Positions 50,070 through 61,855 are shown, counted from the first letter of the stretch. The stretch is 64,000 nt of DNA from Carex sylvatica (GCA_964058845.1 CAXKVR010000010.1:310001-374000), one strand, 5' to 3'. Notes: generated from the letters alone by a model not told the origin. Program-made: numbers and translations.

Positions 50070-50412
50070 ACATTTTTTTTGGTGACACCAAATTACACTC
50101 TCCATTTACAAAAGTGTTCAAAACTCAAATAGTTGATTCAAACCGTTCAACACAATGAAAATATTAAAATGTGCTTGCAGATCAAATTTTACATTTTTTC
50201 GATTTTTTTTACTATTTATTAAGTATTTAACAAAATCGCTATATTCAGACCATTGAATTTTTGTACCCATCTTAATAAATAGTTAAAAAAAAATCAAAAA
50301 AATATAAAATTTGATTTGGAAGCACATTTTAATATATTCATCATATTGAACGGTTTGAATCGACTGTGTAGACTTTAAAAATATAGGTTGTAATTCGGTG
50401 TTACCAAAAATA
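50070..50412. mobile_element. Hairpin MITE (core-family member)
   Basis: Left TTTTTGGTGACACCAAATTA pairs with the right end (complement of TATTTTTGGTAACACCGAATT). The arms contain the ATGTGCTTGCAGATCAAATT core and a TACTATTTATTAAG stretch shared with the copies at 36-38 kb. Confidence 0.75.
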
Positions 50413-51104
50413 TAGGTATATATTATGAAAATATTATGTTATTCACCATTATAATTAGATAAATATTATAAATTTTAATATATTTTAATTAAAATCTGAT
50501 CCAATCCATATCCTAATCTATCTGATATATATTCCGTATTAAAAAAAATTAAATATAATTTTATCACTATCCGCTCCATTTTCACTCCTGTCAGCGGTAC
50601 AACGTCATTTTGTAAACTAAACGTCTTGAGTCTGATCTTGTGCGGAACAATTTTTGTTCCCCTTATGTCTCACGGTGGACCAAGCTGGGCAAGCACGCAT
50701 ATGGGACAAATGACCACGTGTGGACCGAGCATTGACTTTTAAGCATGATATTTTGACAAACAGGCCAGGCGTATGTGTGACATGTCACTATGCGTTTCTA
50801 CATTTACTGAATTTGATGAGAAATGTTCATAAAAGTTGTTAGAGATCTATTTTTGCGTGGCAGTATCTTGACTCTCTCGAATAAACAGATGTGTTAGCAG
50901 GACATGGTCCACAGTGGCGTGAAAAGGTCACATAGTCCGGTCATGTACTTTTAAGTCGCGTGTCTCTTGTTATAATTATTTGTGTGATGTGATTATTTTT
51001 AAAAATAATTGATATGACACGACATACGGTATGACACACAAATTCGTCTGAAAAAATAATGTAAATTACTAAAACAACATGATGTATCAAAATATCACAG
51101 ACAT
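50413..51104. other. Intergenic, no gene recognised
   Basis: AT-rich with a GC-richer patch near 50640-50940. It contains CGCGTGTCTCTTG near 50958, faintly echoing the CGCGTGTT of the tRNA-derived sequence just downstream, possibly part of the same SINE-like element. Confidence 0.3.
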
Positions 51105-51123
51105 AACACGCGACCTTCAGATT

Positions 51124-51154
<31 letters not shown>

Positions 51155-51159
51155 CTCGC
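51105..51159 (-). pseudogene. Truncated tRNA-Phe(GAA)-derived sequence
   Basis: Minus strand begins GCGAGGATAGCTCAGTTGGG, then the D-arm, anticodon arm CAGACTGAAAATCTG (GAA in the loop, A instead of G after it) and variable region AGGTCGCGTGTT. The T-arm and acceptor 3' strand are missing. The A box is intact and the B box broken. It is a tRNA pseudogene or the head of a tRNA-derived SINE, not a functional tRNA. Confidence 0.75.
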
Positions 51160-52762
51160 AATTGTTTTATTTGGAGAATAAAATTTCTAACATTAGATAA
51201 CCCTAAAAAAACATTGCTTCAATCGTAATGCTATTACGCGGGTAATAATAAAATTATGGTATTAAATCTCAGTTTTAGAACATATTGTTACTTCATATTT
51301 TATACATTAACATTAATCAATTCATAAGAAATTATATTATAACTATCTATATTTATATGGATATTGGTTCGGATTTGAATTTGAGTTGGTAGATAAATTA
51401 AAATCACACCCTACCATTATAATGTCGGATCCGGATATGCTTCAAATAGGATATAAAATATTAATATTATAATTGTATTCATAATATAATCAGTTATACC
51501 GTTATACTTTTTTTTAAATCATATGGTATCTAATTTGATCGAATCCGAATCAATAGCGATCTGAAAATAAATCAAAACCGAATAATTGAATAAAAATAAC
51601 ACATCTAAGGATACATAAATGAATTATAAGGGCAGTGCCAAACCACTGCCGAATTTGAATTATTTAAGTAAAAGAAAAAGAAAAAATATTGAATTTGAAA
51701 CGGCATTATGTAACAAATTACACCTATATCAAACTACAATGATAAACAAAGAACATTGTTATAAGTCAACTGTGTGTACACAAACGGATAGATCCATTAA
51801 TGCTAGTTAATTAGATGGTCTTGTGCCCATCCGCTTAACAATTGATTAGAGAATGGATGAGTTAATAAAATGATGCTTTCTCTGTCTATATCTGTTGGAA
51901 AGGCAAGCTGGCATAGTAGAATTATACGAGATCTTTCAGAGAAGAAAAACTGAGGTAAAGATAGGCAACCTGAATATGTATCTGGTGGCATATACTTGGG
52001 GATGAAGGTGTCTATATCTCTCTTGTATCTCTGGCCGAACGTCTAAATATAGCTGATTATTTGTTTCTTTATTTAAAGATATGTAAGATATCTTAATATA
52101 GTTCTCTAAGTAATGCCAGCATAGAGAAAAATAAAATAACAGTGAATATTCGATCCGTATCCGTATCCGAAAAATTATAACGGATACGAATACAGTAAGA
52201 CCACTATCCGATCCGTATACGACCGTTTACACCTCTAGATAGAGGCATAGAGCTAGGCGAGTCGATTTGATTTGGTGTGAAATCTACGCTATGATCGCCT
52301 GTGACCTTCTATGCAACCTTTCGTTTTCCTCTTATGACTCGTCAAGCTCAGAAGTGCGTTATCCGTGCGCGTCAAGCTTCTTCTTGATTGTGACTCGTCA
52401 AGCTAAGAAGTATAAAAACACCGATAACGCACCGATACTTTAATGTCTGGCTTAACTAAAACAGAAGTGCATCGATATTTCATTGCTAAAATATCGATGA
52501 CGCGCTCATGCTCTCTGAACAACTATAACTTTAAAATGTATTTACTTTTTATTGTGTGCATTTGCTTAATTTTTTTTAATATATTACGATTTCATTTATT
52601 ATTCAAATATCATTAAATTTATCTATGATCGTTCAATATATATATTTTAAATTTAATAATTTGTATTTTAAGTTGGATATTAATAAAAATATCGATAAAT
52701 TACTCTACATGTAAATTAAAAAATTATACAATTAATAATTACACTAAATAAAAATCTAAATC
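51160..52762. other. Intergenic, no gene recognised
   Basis: AT-rich. A short GTGACTCGTCAAGCTMAGAAGT-like motif occurs twice near 52330-52410, and the 52140-52210 stretch resembles 49920-49980 (ATTCGATCCGTATCCG-like), suggesting dispersed repeat fragments. Confidence 0.3.
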
Positions 52763-52873
52763 ACAGTTTTTCCAACACGCGGTCGTAGAAAATCCAAAAC
52801 CACAAGGGATCGAACAATTCGGTCCAGGGTGTTTTCGGATTTTCTGTGAACGCGTGTTAGAAAAACTGTGAAA
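52763..52873. mobile_element. Short hairpin, about 110 bp
   Basis: CACAGTTTTTCCAACACGCG at the left is inverted at the right (CGCGTGTTAGAAAAACTGTG), and AGAAAATCC pairs inside. Compact perfect-ended stem, non-coding. Confidence 0.7.
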
Positions 52874-52889
52874 TAAGTGGACACAGAAG

Positions 52890-53035
52890 TGGCATTTCGG
52901 TGCCAAAAGAGGAAAAAAAATTCTAGACCGAATTGACTGTTCGATCTTTGTAGTTTTTGTAAAAAAAAAAAAGAATAATTACGTTGGTTTGGTAAAAATG
53001 AATTTTCTAATTATGGTTTATAAAAAAATTATTTT
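52890..53035. repeat. Solo arm related to the 36-38.6 kb fold-back
   Basis: GTAGTTTTTGTAAAA, AAAAATGAATTTTCTAATTA and TGGTTTATAAAAAAATT follow the same order as the right arm at 38560-38656. No matching left arm was found. Confidence 0.45.
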
Positions 53036-53149
53036 GCGTGAGGAGATAACGCAGGGCGTAGTTTTATTTGTGCTTTGTGATTGGTGCAGAAAATATTTGA
53101 ACGGTTGTGATCTTCCGGAAAAACCACGCAGAATATGAGATATCTCAGA

Positions 53150-56100
53150 GGATGTGAATTGCCGACCCCCACCCCTCTCTTCCCGACTTTTATCTCCGTC
53201 GAAATTTTGTGCCTCTCCTCTCTTCAGAAATATCGCCCTCTTCTCCTCTCTTCATAAATCTCTGTATTACGCGCGATATACTCCAAATCCTCGTCCTCCT
53301 CTCTGCACACCGTGCGACGCCGGTTCAACCGTCCTGTGCTGAGTTGCTCTCTCTGTCAACTAAGGTATTATTTCTCTCTTGTCGCTCCATTTGGGAGGAT
53401 TTTGTTGATTCTTCTACTGAAAATATATTTGTCCTCTTTTGCGTCTTCTCTGCAACGTTATTGACCAGCAAAGGAGCCAAATTTGTTCTGTCATCCGGTT
53501 TAGGGTTTGGGTATATCTTATTTTGCTAGAAAAATTTGAACCTAACATCTAAATTTGTATTCTTTTACCTGTTCAATGCAAGGTGGTTAACAGCAAAGCT
53601 TCATTTTTTTTTATTTTTTTTATGGTTGTGTCCCTTGCCGTCTCTCTGCCCGTCTCTGGCTCCACAGTGGTATTTCCTTTTGTCTTTCTTTGTTTCTTTT
53701 GTCAATTGAATTACTGCATAATTTGTTTTTGTCAGCAAAATGAATATACAATCTGTTTTCTTTCTTTTCTCAGCTGACTGGCTACTTCACTGGTTTTTGT
53801 CAGCGAGGTACGGCCAAATTTCTCTCCTTTTCTACTGTCATTTTGGGTTGTGTATTTTAGTCCCTCTGCATGTGCTTAGGTATTTCTCTAATCAGTATTT
53901 GCTTCAGATCTTTCCCATAAGCTACTGAAAGCATAGGTATTAGAAGATTTGAATGGTAAATTGAAATGCAATTCTTACAATATGCTTTTTCATTCTCAGG
54001 AAGTGGCTATAACACTTATTAAGGGAGAAAATAAAAAATAGCACAAAAGGTTTGATATAACTTTTATATCATCACACCCTTTCTGTATATTTGTTTAGTT
54101 TTATTGTCATTGTTGCTGTTTCTCTTTTTACAAAAACCACAATTTTATTGGTAGGAGAAAAGGTGTCATATAACTTCTACATCAACTTACTCTTCCTGTA
54201 TATTTTATATAGTTTTATTACCATTGTGTTGTTTCTCTTTTTGCAACCACTGCACCCTTATTGCTAATCTATCTAGGCTAAAACTGTAGCAATTAAGACT
54301 TGAAAATTGAACTATAACAATGTAAGCGTTTTATGATGTGATTCAAACAGAAAATTAAATGCTTCCACAATGATTTTATTTTGTCAGGAAGTGTTTGCCA
54401 TATTATACTAAGTTTAGATAAAACATACTGCTTTCCATAAATGTGGGCAGAATAAGGTTACTTGTTGACAGTATCAATTTTGTTTTCCACTAAAAAATAA
54501 TAATATAGTGTTTACAGCGAGGAAAAAAATAGAAGTGCTTATTTATTAGATATTAGTTGGTATATTAATATTTATGCATAAATATGTTATGGAAACATAT
54601 CGACTGATTTTTAGTGTCCTGCAAATTTTACTTTTAAAGTACTGGCTGAACAGCTTGATCTTCTGTCACATAAAAATTCCGGTACATATTATTTCCCCAT
54701 TTATTCAGGACCTCAGCTCACTAAAAGTAATTATATTTATAATTTCAACTTTGGTTAATCCTAATATATAGTATTAGTTTTTCAATAGCTTTGTAGTTAA
54801 ACATCAGCTGTGGATATAGCTCTGTTATCATTACTTTTTAGTGAAGGTCTTATTTTTATTTTTGTTTTCCTTTTTACCCTGTACAACTCATAGGTTATGT
54901 TGACAGAAGCTGCTGCTTGAAAGTCTCTTCCTTTTCCTGCATTTCTGGAATCTGTAGTAGTTGTCTCCACAAACACTAAGGTATCTATGTCATTCTATTT
55001 AACTTACAAGTTAGATTAATAATAATAGCAATGATCATGCCTCAACAGTAGCTTTCATCACTCAATGTTATGGGCTCAGGCTACTAAAATCATTCACTAA
55101 TTAAAAACAGGTTATTAAAACTGTTTAATCATGTTATCTCAAAATATTCTATGTATTACATCGATTTTGCAGCAATAGCAAGCTAATAATTTTACCTTCT
55201 ATGTACATTGTATGTTATTCACCCAATTGTATGTTGACCTCATATTTTTCAGCAAAAAAAAAGAATCTACAAAAGAATCTCCTGGCTACTCTTTCAAGTT
55301 ACTTTTCTGTGCCTAGCTGCCTCTTCGAGTCCTAAGGTATTTTTGTCATTCTTATTAAAACTGTCTAATCATGTTATCTCAAAATCAGATTAGCAAATCT
55401 AAAAGTTCCACTCGTGCGCACAACATATGCAAATCCAGTCTATTAATTGTTTATCAATTTGATAGTTTTCAAAATCAGGAATCAACGATAAGATTTTGGC
55501 ATACATTTCGGCCCTTTCATTCTCCTCGCTCAAATCTGTTCCTTACTCTTTCTGCGGGTGTCGAGGTATTCTTCTCATTTTTATTTATTTCAAAAAACTA
55601 TGTTCTGAAATCTGATGTAGATGCTTAATTTATTTCCTGAATCAGATGTAGATGCTCAATTTACTATATTTTCTTATTGCAACTTTTGGTTAATCTTGAT
55701 ATTTAGTATTAATTTTTCAATAGCTTTGTAGTTAAACATCAGCACCTCTTAAGTATTCTTTTTGTTTAAATTTTACTTGATGCTGTTTTATTTAGGTTAT
55801 TGTTGGTCCTCATATAGTATAGTTTTGTAGTTAGACATTAGCACCTTGAGTTTGTGAATTTTGCTTTCCGCTGATTCTAGGTTATCATGAGTTAGACATT
55901 AGAATTTTTATCTTTTTTACAAGGCCTCTATTATCTTGTTTTAACTCAAAATATCTTAAATCCGAATTGTATCAATCTGATTCTTCATTTACGCTCAGCT
56001 ATCAGAGTGGGAGTCGATTGAGATCCTTATTGACGTTAATTGGACATCCAAGGAACATGCATCATTTTTATTTACATAGGACAACCTAACCTTTAAACAT

Positions 56101-56426
56101 TTTCACATGTGGCGTATTTTGTGGGTTGCTTCTAATATTGTAGGCTTCTGAACAACCTAGCTGTTAAACATTAAATGTCTTGCATATTTTTTGGTTTCCT
56201 ACTAAAAATTTAGGCTTCTGAACAACCTAGCTTTTAAACATTTTCATGTCTTTCATATTTTTGTGGGTTGCTACTAAAAATATAGGCTTCTGAACAGTTT
56301 ATTAGTTTTTGTTCTATATGGTTTTGCTGTATAAATTTTCTATATGCTTCTCTCTGCTTCAACAGCCATTACTTGCTGGAGAAGGAGGCTGAGAGAAGGC
56401 GACAGTGAAAGGAGGGCGCTATTTCT
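53150..56426 (+). promoter_or_regulatory. Long leader-like region before the first PPR gene
   Basis: 53150-53365 is C/T-rich and leader-like, ending TCAACTAAG-GTATTA, a good donor. Several further exon-like edges follow, each with a GTAT-type donor: CACTAAG-GTATCTATGTC (54978), TCCTAAG-GTATTTTTGTC (55335), GTCGAG-GTATTCTTCTC (55565). Parts are internally duplicated: TTTTTCAATAGCTTTGTAGT recurs at about 54779 and 55715, and ACTGTYTAATCATGTTATCT at about 55120 and 55360. It could be an alternatively spliced leader of the PPR gene; no coding content recognised. Confidence 0.35.
56075..56302. repeat. Three-copy ~72-bp tandem repeat
   Basis: Units built on ACAACCTARCYKTTAAACAT, a variable CATATTTTTGTGGGTTGCT stretch and TAGGCTTCTGAAC, repeated three times immediately upstream of the PPR open frame. 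Confidence 0.8.
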
Positions 56427-57998
56427 ATGCAAGAGTTGCTTCATACCATTTTTGTTCTCTGTCGGCTTTCCAGAACCCTCCAACCTCAATCCATCCCTTC
56501 AATCAGTCTCAAAGAGGGCTTTAAAGCTGAGACCGTGATTTTCACTCCAATACTCGAGGCCCTTTGTTGTGAGAATAGGATCGGTGAGGCTGCAGCCATT
56601 GTGACAGACAAAATGCCTCAGCTGGGATGTATACCCAATGTGACCTCGAATAACATTCTTATCAAGGGGCTTTGCTCCCTTGGTAACATTGGCTTAGCTC
56701 TTCAGTTGCTTTTTAAAATGGTTAAACATGGCGCTGAGTGTGAACCTTGTGTGATCACGTACACCACAATTATAGCTGAGCTCTGCAAGGCGGGTGAACT
56801 CCCCAAGGCATTTGGTTTGTATAAACTAATGCACCCAGCAATACCTAATACTATGACTTGCGACTTGTTGATTAATGGGCTATACAAGAGAGGTGAAACT
56901 GAGAAGGCAATGGAGATGCTGCATAGCATGATATCTAAAGGTAAGGAGCCCGATGTCGTGACTTACAGCGCTCTTGTAGATTGGTTGTGGAAGAAAGGCG
57001 AAATTGACCAGGCAATGCACGTGTTGCATAGCGTGATTTCTAAAGGTAAGGACCCGAATGCCTCGAGTTACAACACTGTTTTAGGTTGGTTGTGCATGAA
57101 ATGTGAAATTGACAAGGCAAAGGAGGTGCTGGATAGCATGATTTCCCAAGGGCACGAGCCTAATGTCGGGACTTACAACAATCTTATATATGAGTTGTGC
57201 CAGAAAGGTGATATTGAGAAGGCAATGGAGCTGCTGCATAGAATGATTTTTAAAGGGCTTGAGCCTTGTGACGTGATTTATTCCAATCTTATAGATGGGC
57301 TGTGCACGAAAGGTGAAATTGACAACGCAAAGGAGTTGCTGGATAGAATGTTTTCCAAAGGGTTGAAGCCTGAAGTTGTGATTTGCTACACTGTTATATA
57401 CGGGTTATGCAAGAAAGGTGAATTTGAGAAGGCAAAGGAGGTGTTAGATAGCATGATTTCCGAAGGGCTTGAGTCTAATGAAACGACTTATTGCCTTGTT
57501 ATAGAGGGGCTGTGCATGAAAGGTGAAATTGACAAGGCAAAGGAGGTGTTGTACAGCATGATTTCCAAAGGTCTCGAGCCTAATATCACGACTAGTTTCG
57601 CTATTGTAGATGGGTTATGCAAGAAAGGTGAAATCAACAAGGCGAAGGAGATATGCAACATGATTTCAAAAAGTATCGAGCCCAATGACATGCTATATTC
57701 CAGACATGTAGATAAGTTGCTTTGCAATAGAATTGGAACTAGTACCATGTTTTTTAAAGGACACAACCCTATTGCCATGGCGTATTCCACCATTTTAAAT
57801 GGGTTGTGTGAGAAGGGTGAAATTGAGAAGGCAAAGGAGGTGCTGCGTGGCATGATGGCCAAAGGGCTCGAGCCTGATGTTGTGACTTACAACAGTCTTA
57901 TTAATGGGTCATGGAAGAATGGTGAAATTGAGACGGCAAAGGACGTGCAGCATAGCATGAATTCCAGTGAGCTTGAGCCTAATTCTGTGACCTACTAA
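56427..57998 (+). CDS. P-class PPR protein, restorer-of-fertility-like, decaying ends
   Basis: Pentatricopeptide repeat proteins bind organellar RNA; restorer-like ones act in mitochondria. The 523-codon frame holds about 14 P-type 35-residue repeats with GLCKKGEIEKAKEVL helices (for example DVVTYSALVDWLWKKGEIDQ). Repeat 12 is shortened. Nine repeats are very alike at DNA level, suggesting recent internal amplification. Compared with the gene at 63175 it lacks about 60-70 N-terminal residues, including the presequence and first repeat. At the 3' end the 15th repeat is cut by a 2-base insertion after VTY. Beyond the stop, KTSIDGLWK, GEIEKA and EMLL are still readable but interrupted by stops. 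Either a pseudogene or a truncated expressed protein. The ATG at 56427 is simply the first in frame. Confidence 0.8.
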   Translation: MQELLHTIFVLCRLSRTLQPQSIPSISLKEGFKAETVIFTPILEALCCENRIGEAAAIVTDKMPQLGCIPNVTSNNILIKGLCSLGNIGLALQLLFKMVKHGAECEPCVITYTTIIAELCKAGELPKAFGLYKLMHPAIPNTMTCDLLINGLYKRGETEKAMEMLHSMISKGKEPDVVTYSALVDWLWKKGEIDQAMHVLHSVISKGKDPNASSYNTVLGWLCMKCEIDKAKEVLDSMISQGHEPNVGTYNNLIYELCQKGDIEKAMELLHRMIFKGLEPCDVIYSNLIDGLCTKGEIDNAKELLDRMFSKGLKPEVVICYTVIYGLCKKGEFEKAKEVLDSMISEGLESNETTYCLVIEGLCMKGEIDKAKEVLYSMISKGLEPNITTSFAIVDGLCKKGEINKAKEICNMISKSIEPNDMLYSRHVDKLLCNRIGTSTMFFKGHNPIAMAYSTILNGLCEKGEIEKAKEVLRGMMAKGLEPDVVTYNSLINGSWKNGEIETAKDVQHSMNSSELEPNSVTY

Positions 57999-58080
57999 AA
58001 ACTAGTATAGATGGGCTGTGGAAGTAAGGTGAAATTGAGAAGGCATAGGAGATGCTTCTTTGAACTGGGAACTTATTTTT
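57999..58080 (+). pseudogene. Out-of-frame remnant of the next PPR repeat
   Basis: Directly after the stop, a shifted frame encodes KTSIDGLWK-stop-GEIEKA-stop-EMLL-stop, recognisable as the continuation of the PPR array. It shows that the ancestral gene was longer. Confidence 0.75.
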
Positions 58081-59039
58081 TGTGATTTTATAGAATGTAT
58101 TTCAATTTCGACTCTTGTAGTCTTTCATGATTAGTTCGTAAACTCATTTTTTTTGGTTTTGTTTTGCATTTAGGAAAACTTTTAAAATGTATTTCAGTTG
58201 AGAAGGCACCTAGTAAGAAGTATGGTTAACTTGGATGCTACATGTGCGTAGGTAGCCTCCTTAGTAGATAGGCTTCCAATTATTCCTTTCGTTTTGGCTT
58301 TCTAAGTGACAGCTTTTGCAATTTCAGCACTTGCAACTTAATCAGCGGTGCTTGGTTTTATATTTCTTTTTGAACATTTGAGTAAAATTTGAACGACCAT
58401 TTCTGTGCATCAATTTTTCATTTAACTTGTCATTATTCTTATTCGTTTATATTTATTTGATGCAATGATGCTGCTATTGTAATAGTTTTGATAGATAATC
58501 GCTTCGAATATGTTGACAACGCCGGTTGTGCTGGTATGGTGCACCGTGATTTTCGGGGAGGCACCTACAATTGTAAAATCTTACAATAGTATGGTTGTAT
58601 TATATAAGTGTATATCTCTTTATACGTATACAAAAGAAAGCATCTAATTGTTCACAATGAGTTGTTCACAGTTTTAAAAAAAAAAAAAAACTGTCATTTG
58701 ACTATTCACAACCACATTGTTCAACATTAATAACTGCTCACAAAAATAATCTGTCACTATTGAAACCATCACTATTAAATAGTAGAAAAAACAAACAATA
58801 ACATTCTAAACACAAATTCATGCATTCCACACAAGCATACTATTCAACATACAAAGTTTTACTTCATAACCCTTTATTTAGTATTGTTTGGATGGGTTAG
58901 AAGCCTCATCACTAGAACAATGCGTTCTTTAGAAATATCATACTGCAAAACAACAAAACAAATGAGGTTATAAATTGATATCAACAATTAATAAAAACTT
59001 CAAGTCCTAATCCTGCAAATTATTGGCAAATCCTAAAAA
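58081..59039. other. Intergenic between the two PPR genes, first part
   Basis: 3' flank of the PPR gene, with a poly-A run near 58675-58690. No gene recognised. Confidence 0.35.
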
Positions 59040-59790
59040 CTAGTTGAACAATCATGTAAAATGTTGCATAGATATATCATACTGTAAACTGTCATATATA
59101 TTATGTAAAACAGTGAACTATATCATGTAAAATACTCTATATAACATTAAACATGATTCATATGTCCTGAAAATATTGTATAGATCATATAAATTTATTA
59201 GATAAATACTGAAAATTTAAATCAGTAAAACAGTTAAATAGATAATGTAATATTGCATATATGCTGTAAAACATCAATAACCTGTAAAATATTGCATATC
59301 ATGTAGGTACTGTAAAACTGTGAACTATATAATGTAAAACACTTTACATATCATGTAAAACTGTAAACCATATACTGTAAAATGGTACATATATCATGTA
59401 AAACTGTGAACTATATTATGCAAAAATACTCTACATAACCTTTAAACCTGATTCATATATCCTGTAAAATATTGTATAGATCCTCTAAATCTATTAGATA
59501 AATACTGAAAATTTAAATCAGTAAAACTATTAGCTAGATTCTGTGAATATTGCATTATTGTTGTAAGCTATTGCATATATATCATGTGAAACTGTTAAAC
59601 AGATCCAGTAAAATAAAAAAAGTACAATGCCTATCTCATGTAAAATATATGATATATCATGTAAAACTATGTAACATATCATAAAAAATACTCTACAGAA
59701 GTTTAAAACCTAATTGACAAAATATTGTATAGAATCTGTGAACTTATTACATGCATCAAGGAATTTAAATCCGTAAATAACTCATTTAAT
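59040..59790. repeat. Degenerate AT-rich repeat array with ~270-300 bp higher-order period
   Basis: Dense ATCATGTAAAACTGTGAAC / CTGTAAAATATTGCATA motifs of about 20-25 bp. A longer unit starting GTGAACTATATYATG and containing GATTCATATRTCCTG, ATATTGTATAGATC, TTAGATAAATACTGAAAATT and TAAATCAGTAAAAC is seen at about 59110 and 59406, and in worn form near 59665. Confidence 0.7.
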
Positions 59791-61455
59791 TTAAATTTCG
59801 CCGCTGCTCTTCAATCCAAATAGCAAACGATGAAGATCAGATATGATTCGTCGTGTTCTTCCGAAAGTGAAATCGAATACTATAAAATAAAATATCGATC
59901 ATGTAATGTCTTACATCAGACAATTCAAATCAACAACATTAAGAAAACGATTTATGTAATTTTGATTTCAAATATCAAATTTTAAATAAAAAATTCAAAT
60001 CAGACATTAAGATAATGTGAGATCTGTTATAAATCAATCCATCGGCACATGTAGCAAATACTCAGCTAGCATGTAATTCTTTTCTATAGCAATTCGCTAA
60101 TATGCACATGCTTTAATCAAGATTTCACTTTAATCTTACGAGCAAAAGAGTGTTTGAAACTTATGCTTGGCTCCTTTCATCATCTCGCTGGCTCTCGTTC
60201 ACTCAATCGCATTATGTTAGATATCTCTTCAACCAGATCCACAAAGAGGGGATAAGGCATCATCTCTTTGTCGTCGCAGCAACCAGTTGCTTCGTCGAGG
60301 TCTGTGATCGTAGAATCCTGCTTCAATATGATCTTCTTCTTTTTGAAATGAGTTTCAATCAGATCTTCAAAGTCATCCTCCTGCTTCAAACACGATCCTC
60401 CCGCTTCGATTAAATTTTCAAAGCGACCGTCAATTCAAAAATGAAAATTTCGCTAATCTAGAAATGAGAGATATATCGCTAATTTCACCACTGAAAATAT
60501 CTGGAATGTCACCCGGGAAGTTATTCTGGTTGAGATGGCTAGAATAACACAAAAAGAGAGATTATAAATATAAAAGAAAAAGAAAAAACATGGGAATTTA
60601 ATAAACCTGATGGAATAGTTATAAGTTATAACTCCCCATCATACTATCATGCCTCTATTCATGTATGCTTTGTAATCTAGTCAAATTGCACTTACAATCA
60701 ATTAAACTCAAGTGGAAATTCATCTTCCATTGAGAATATCCATGCAGCACAATTAACCAGTCTAATACACAAATTCAAACCAGCCTCTCAAATTTCTGAA
60801 AATTGCCTCAAGTACATAAATTGATGTTTATGTCAAAAGTTTCTAAATTTCACGAAAATAACAATGTGATAATCTATCCAATCTTTCTACGTATCAATCT
60901 ACGACCTTGGATGATTAGGTCTTAATTGGTCAAGCAAATCAATTAGTCTAGTATCAAACAAAAACAAAAAAATAACTAGGGTTTTTGAATGATAGTCAAC
61001 CTGAGAGCTAACCTGAAGAGACAGGGGCGAGGCGGAGTGAGAGGCAGTGGGCGGAGGGAGAAGCGTACGAGCCAGATCTACATAGGCGAGCAGAAATCAC
61101 ACAGGAGAGGCACTCGCGCACAACGAAGGAAGAGAAATCGCACAGGAGAGGCTGGTGAGGATAATCGTACATAGAGTAGAGATATAGGTTGGGCGCAGGT
61201 CAGTGGGGAGGAGCCGAGGAGAGGGGAGGCAGAGTCGCTGGAGGGGGCCACGATTGGGTTTCTTTCTTTCTTCTTTTTTCTTTTCAAAGAAAAAGGCGAT
61301 AGACGTGACCTTCTTTTTTAGCTAACGGGATCAAACAGAGCGCTCTGTTAACCACTTACGCTGATGATCACAGCGCACATCTTAAAGCAGATCCGATGGC
61401 TCACAGATCTGACAGCAGTTTGCTGAAGCAAATTAACCATACTCTATATATATAT
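59791..61455. other. Intergenic with GC-richer patch at 60990-61290
   Basis: 60180-60389 (minus) has an acidic 69-codon frame (KQEDDFEDLIETHFKKKK) that I cannot place in any family. 60990-61290 is GC-richer and, on the minus strand, reads like a C/T-rich leader followed by AAACCCTAG. It may be a gene relic or transposon-borne leader; unproven. Confidence 0.25.
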
Positions 61456-61855
61456 ATGAGGGGGTACAAATGCACCCAAATTTTTGTGTACCCAAATGCA
61501 CTCTATCTTTCAAATCATTTTTCTCTGTTTTCAAAATCCGAACCGTTAGATGCGATCTATATAGTAAGATGTGCTTGGAGACCAAATTTTATATTTTTTT
61601 GGAATTTTTTTACTAATTTTTAAATTTATTGAAGATCGCTGTTTTTAGCAAATCTGGACCATAAAACCACAGCGATTGTCAATAAATCTAAAAAAATAGT
61701 AAAAAAATTCCAAAAAATGTAAAATTTGGTCTCCAAGCACATCTTAATATATAGATCGCATCTAACGGTTCGGATTAACTGTTTTGACTTTGAAAACGGA
61801 GATAAAAGATAGGGTGTATTTCGGTGCACAAAAATTTGAGTGCATTTGAACTCTC

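Noticed and set aside
51105..51159. A functional tRNA-Phe gene
   Set aside because: The T-arm and the acceptor 3' strand are missing, so it cannot fold into a complete tRNA.
60180..60389. Acidic 69-codon minus-strand frame
   Set aside because: Composition is protein-like, but no family is recognised, no splice partners are evident and it lies in repeat-rich DNA; noted only as part of the intergenic region.
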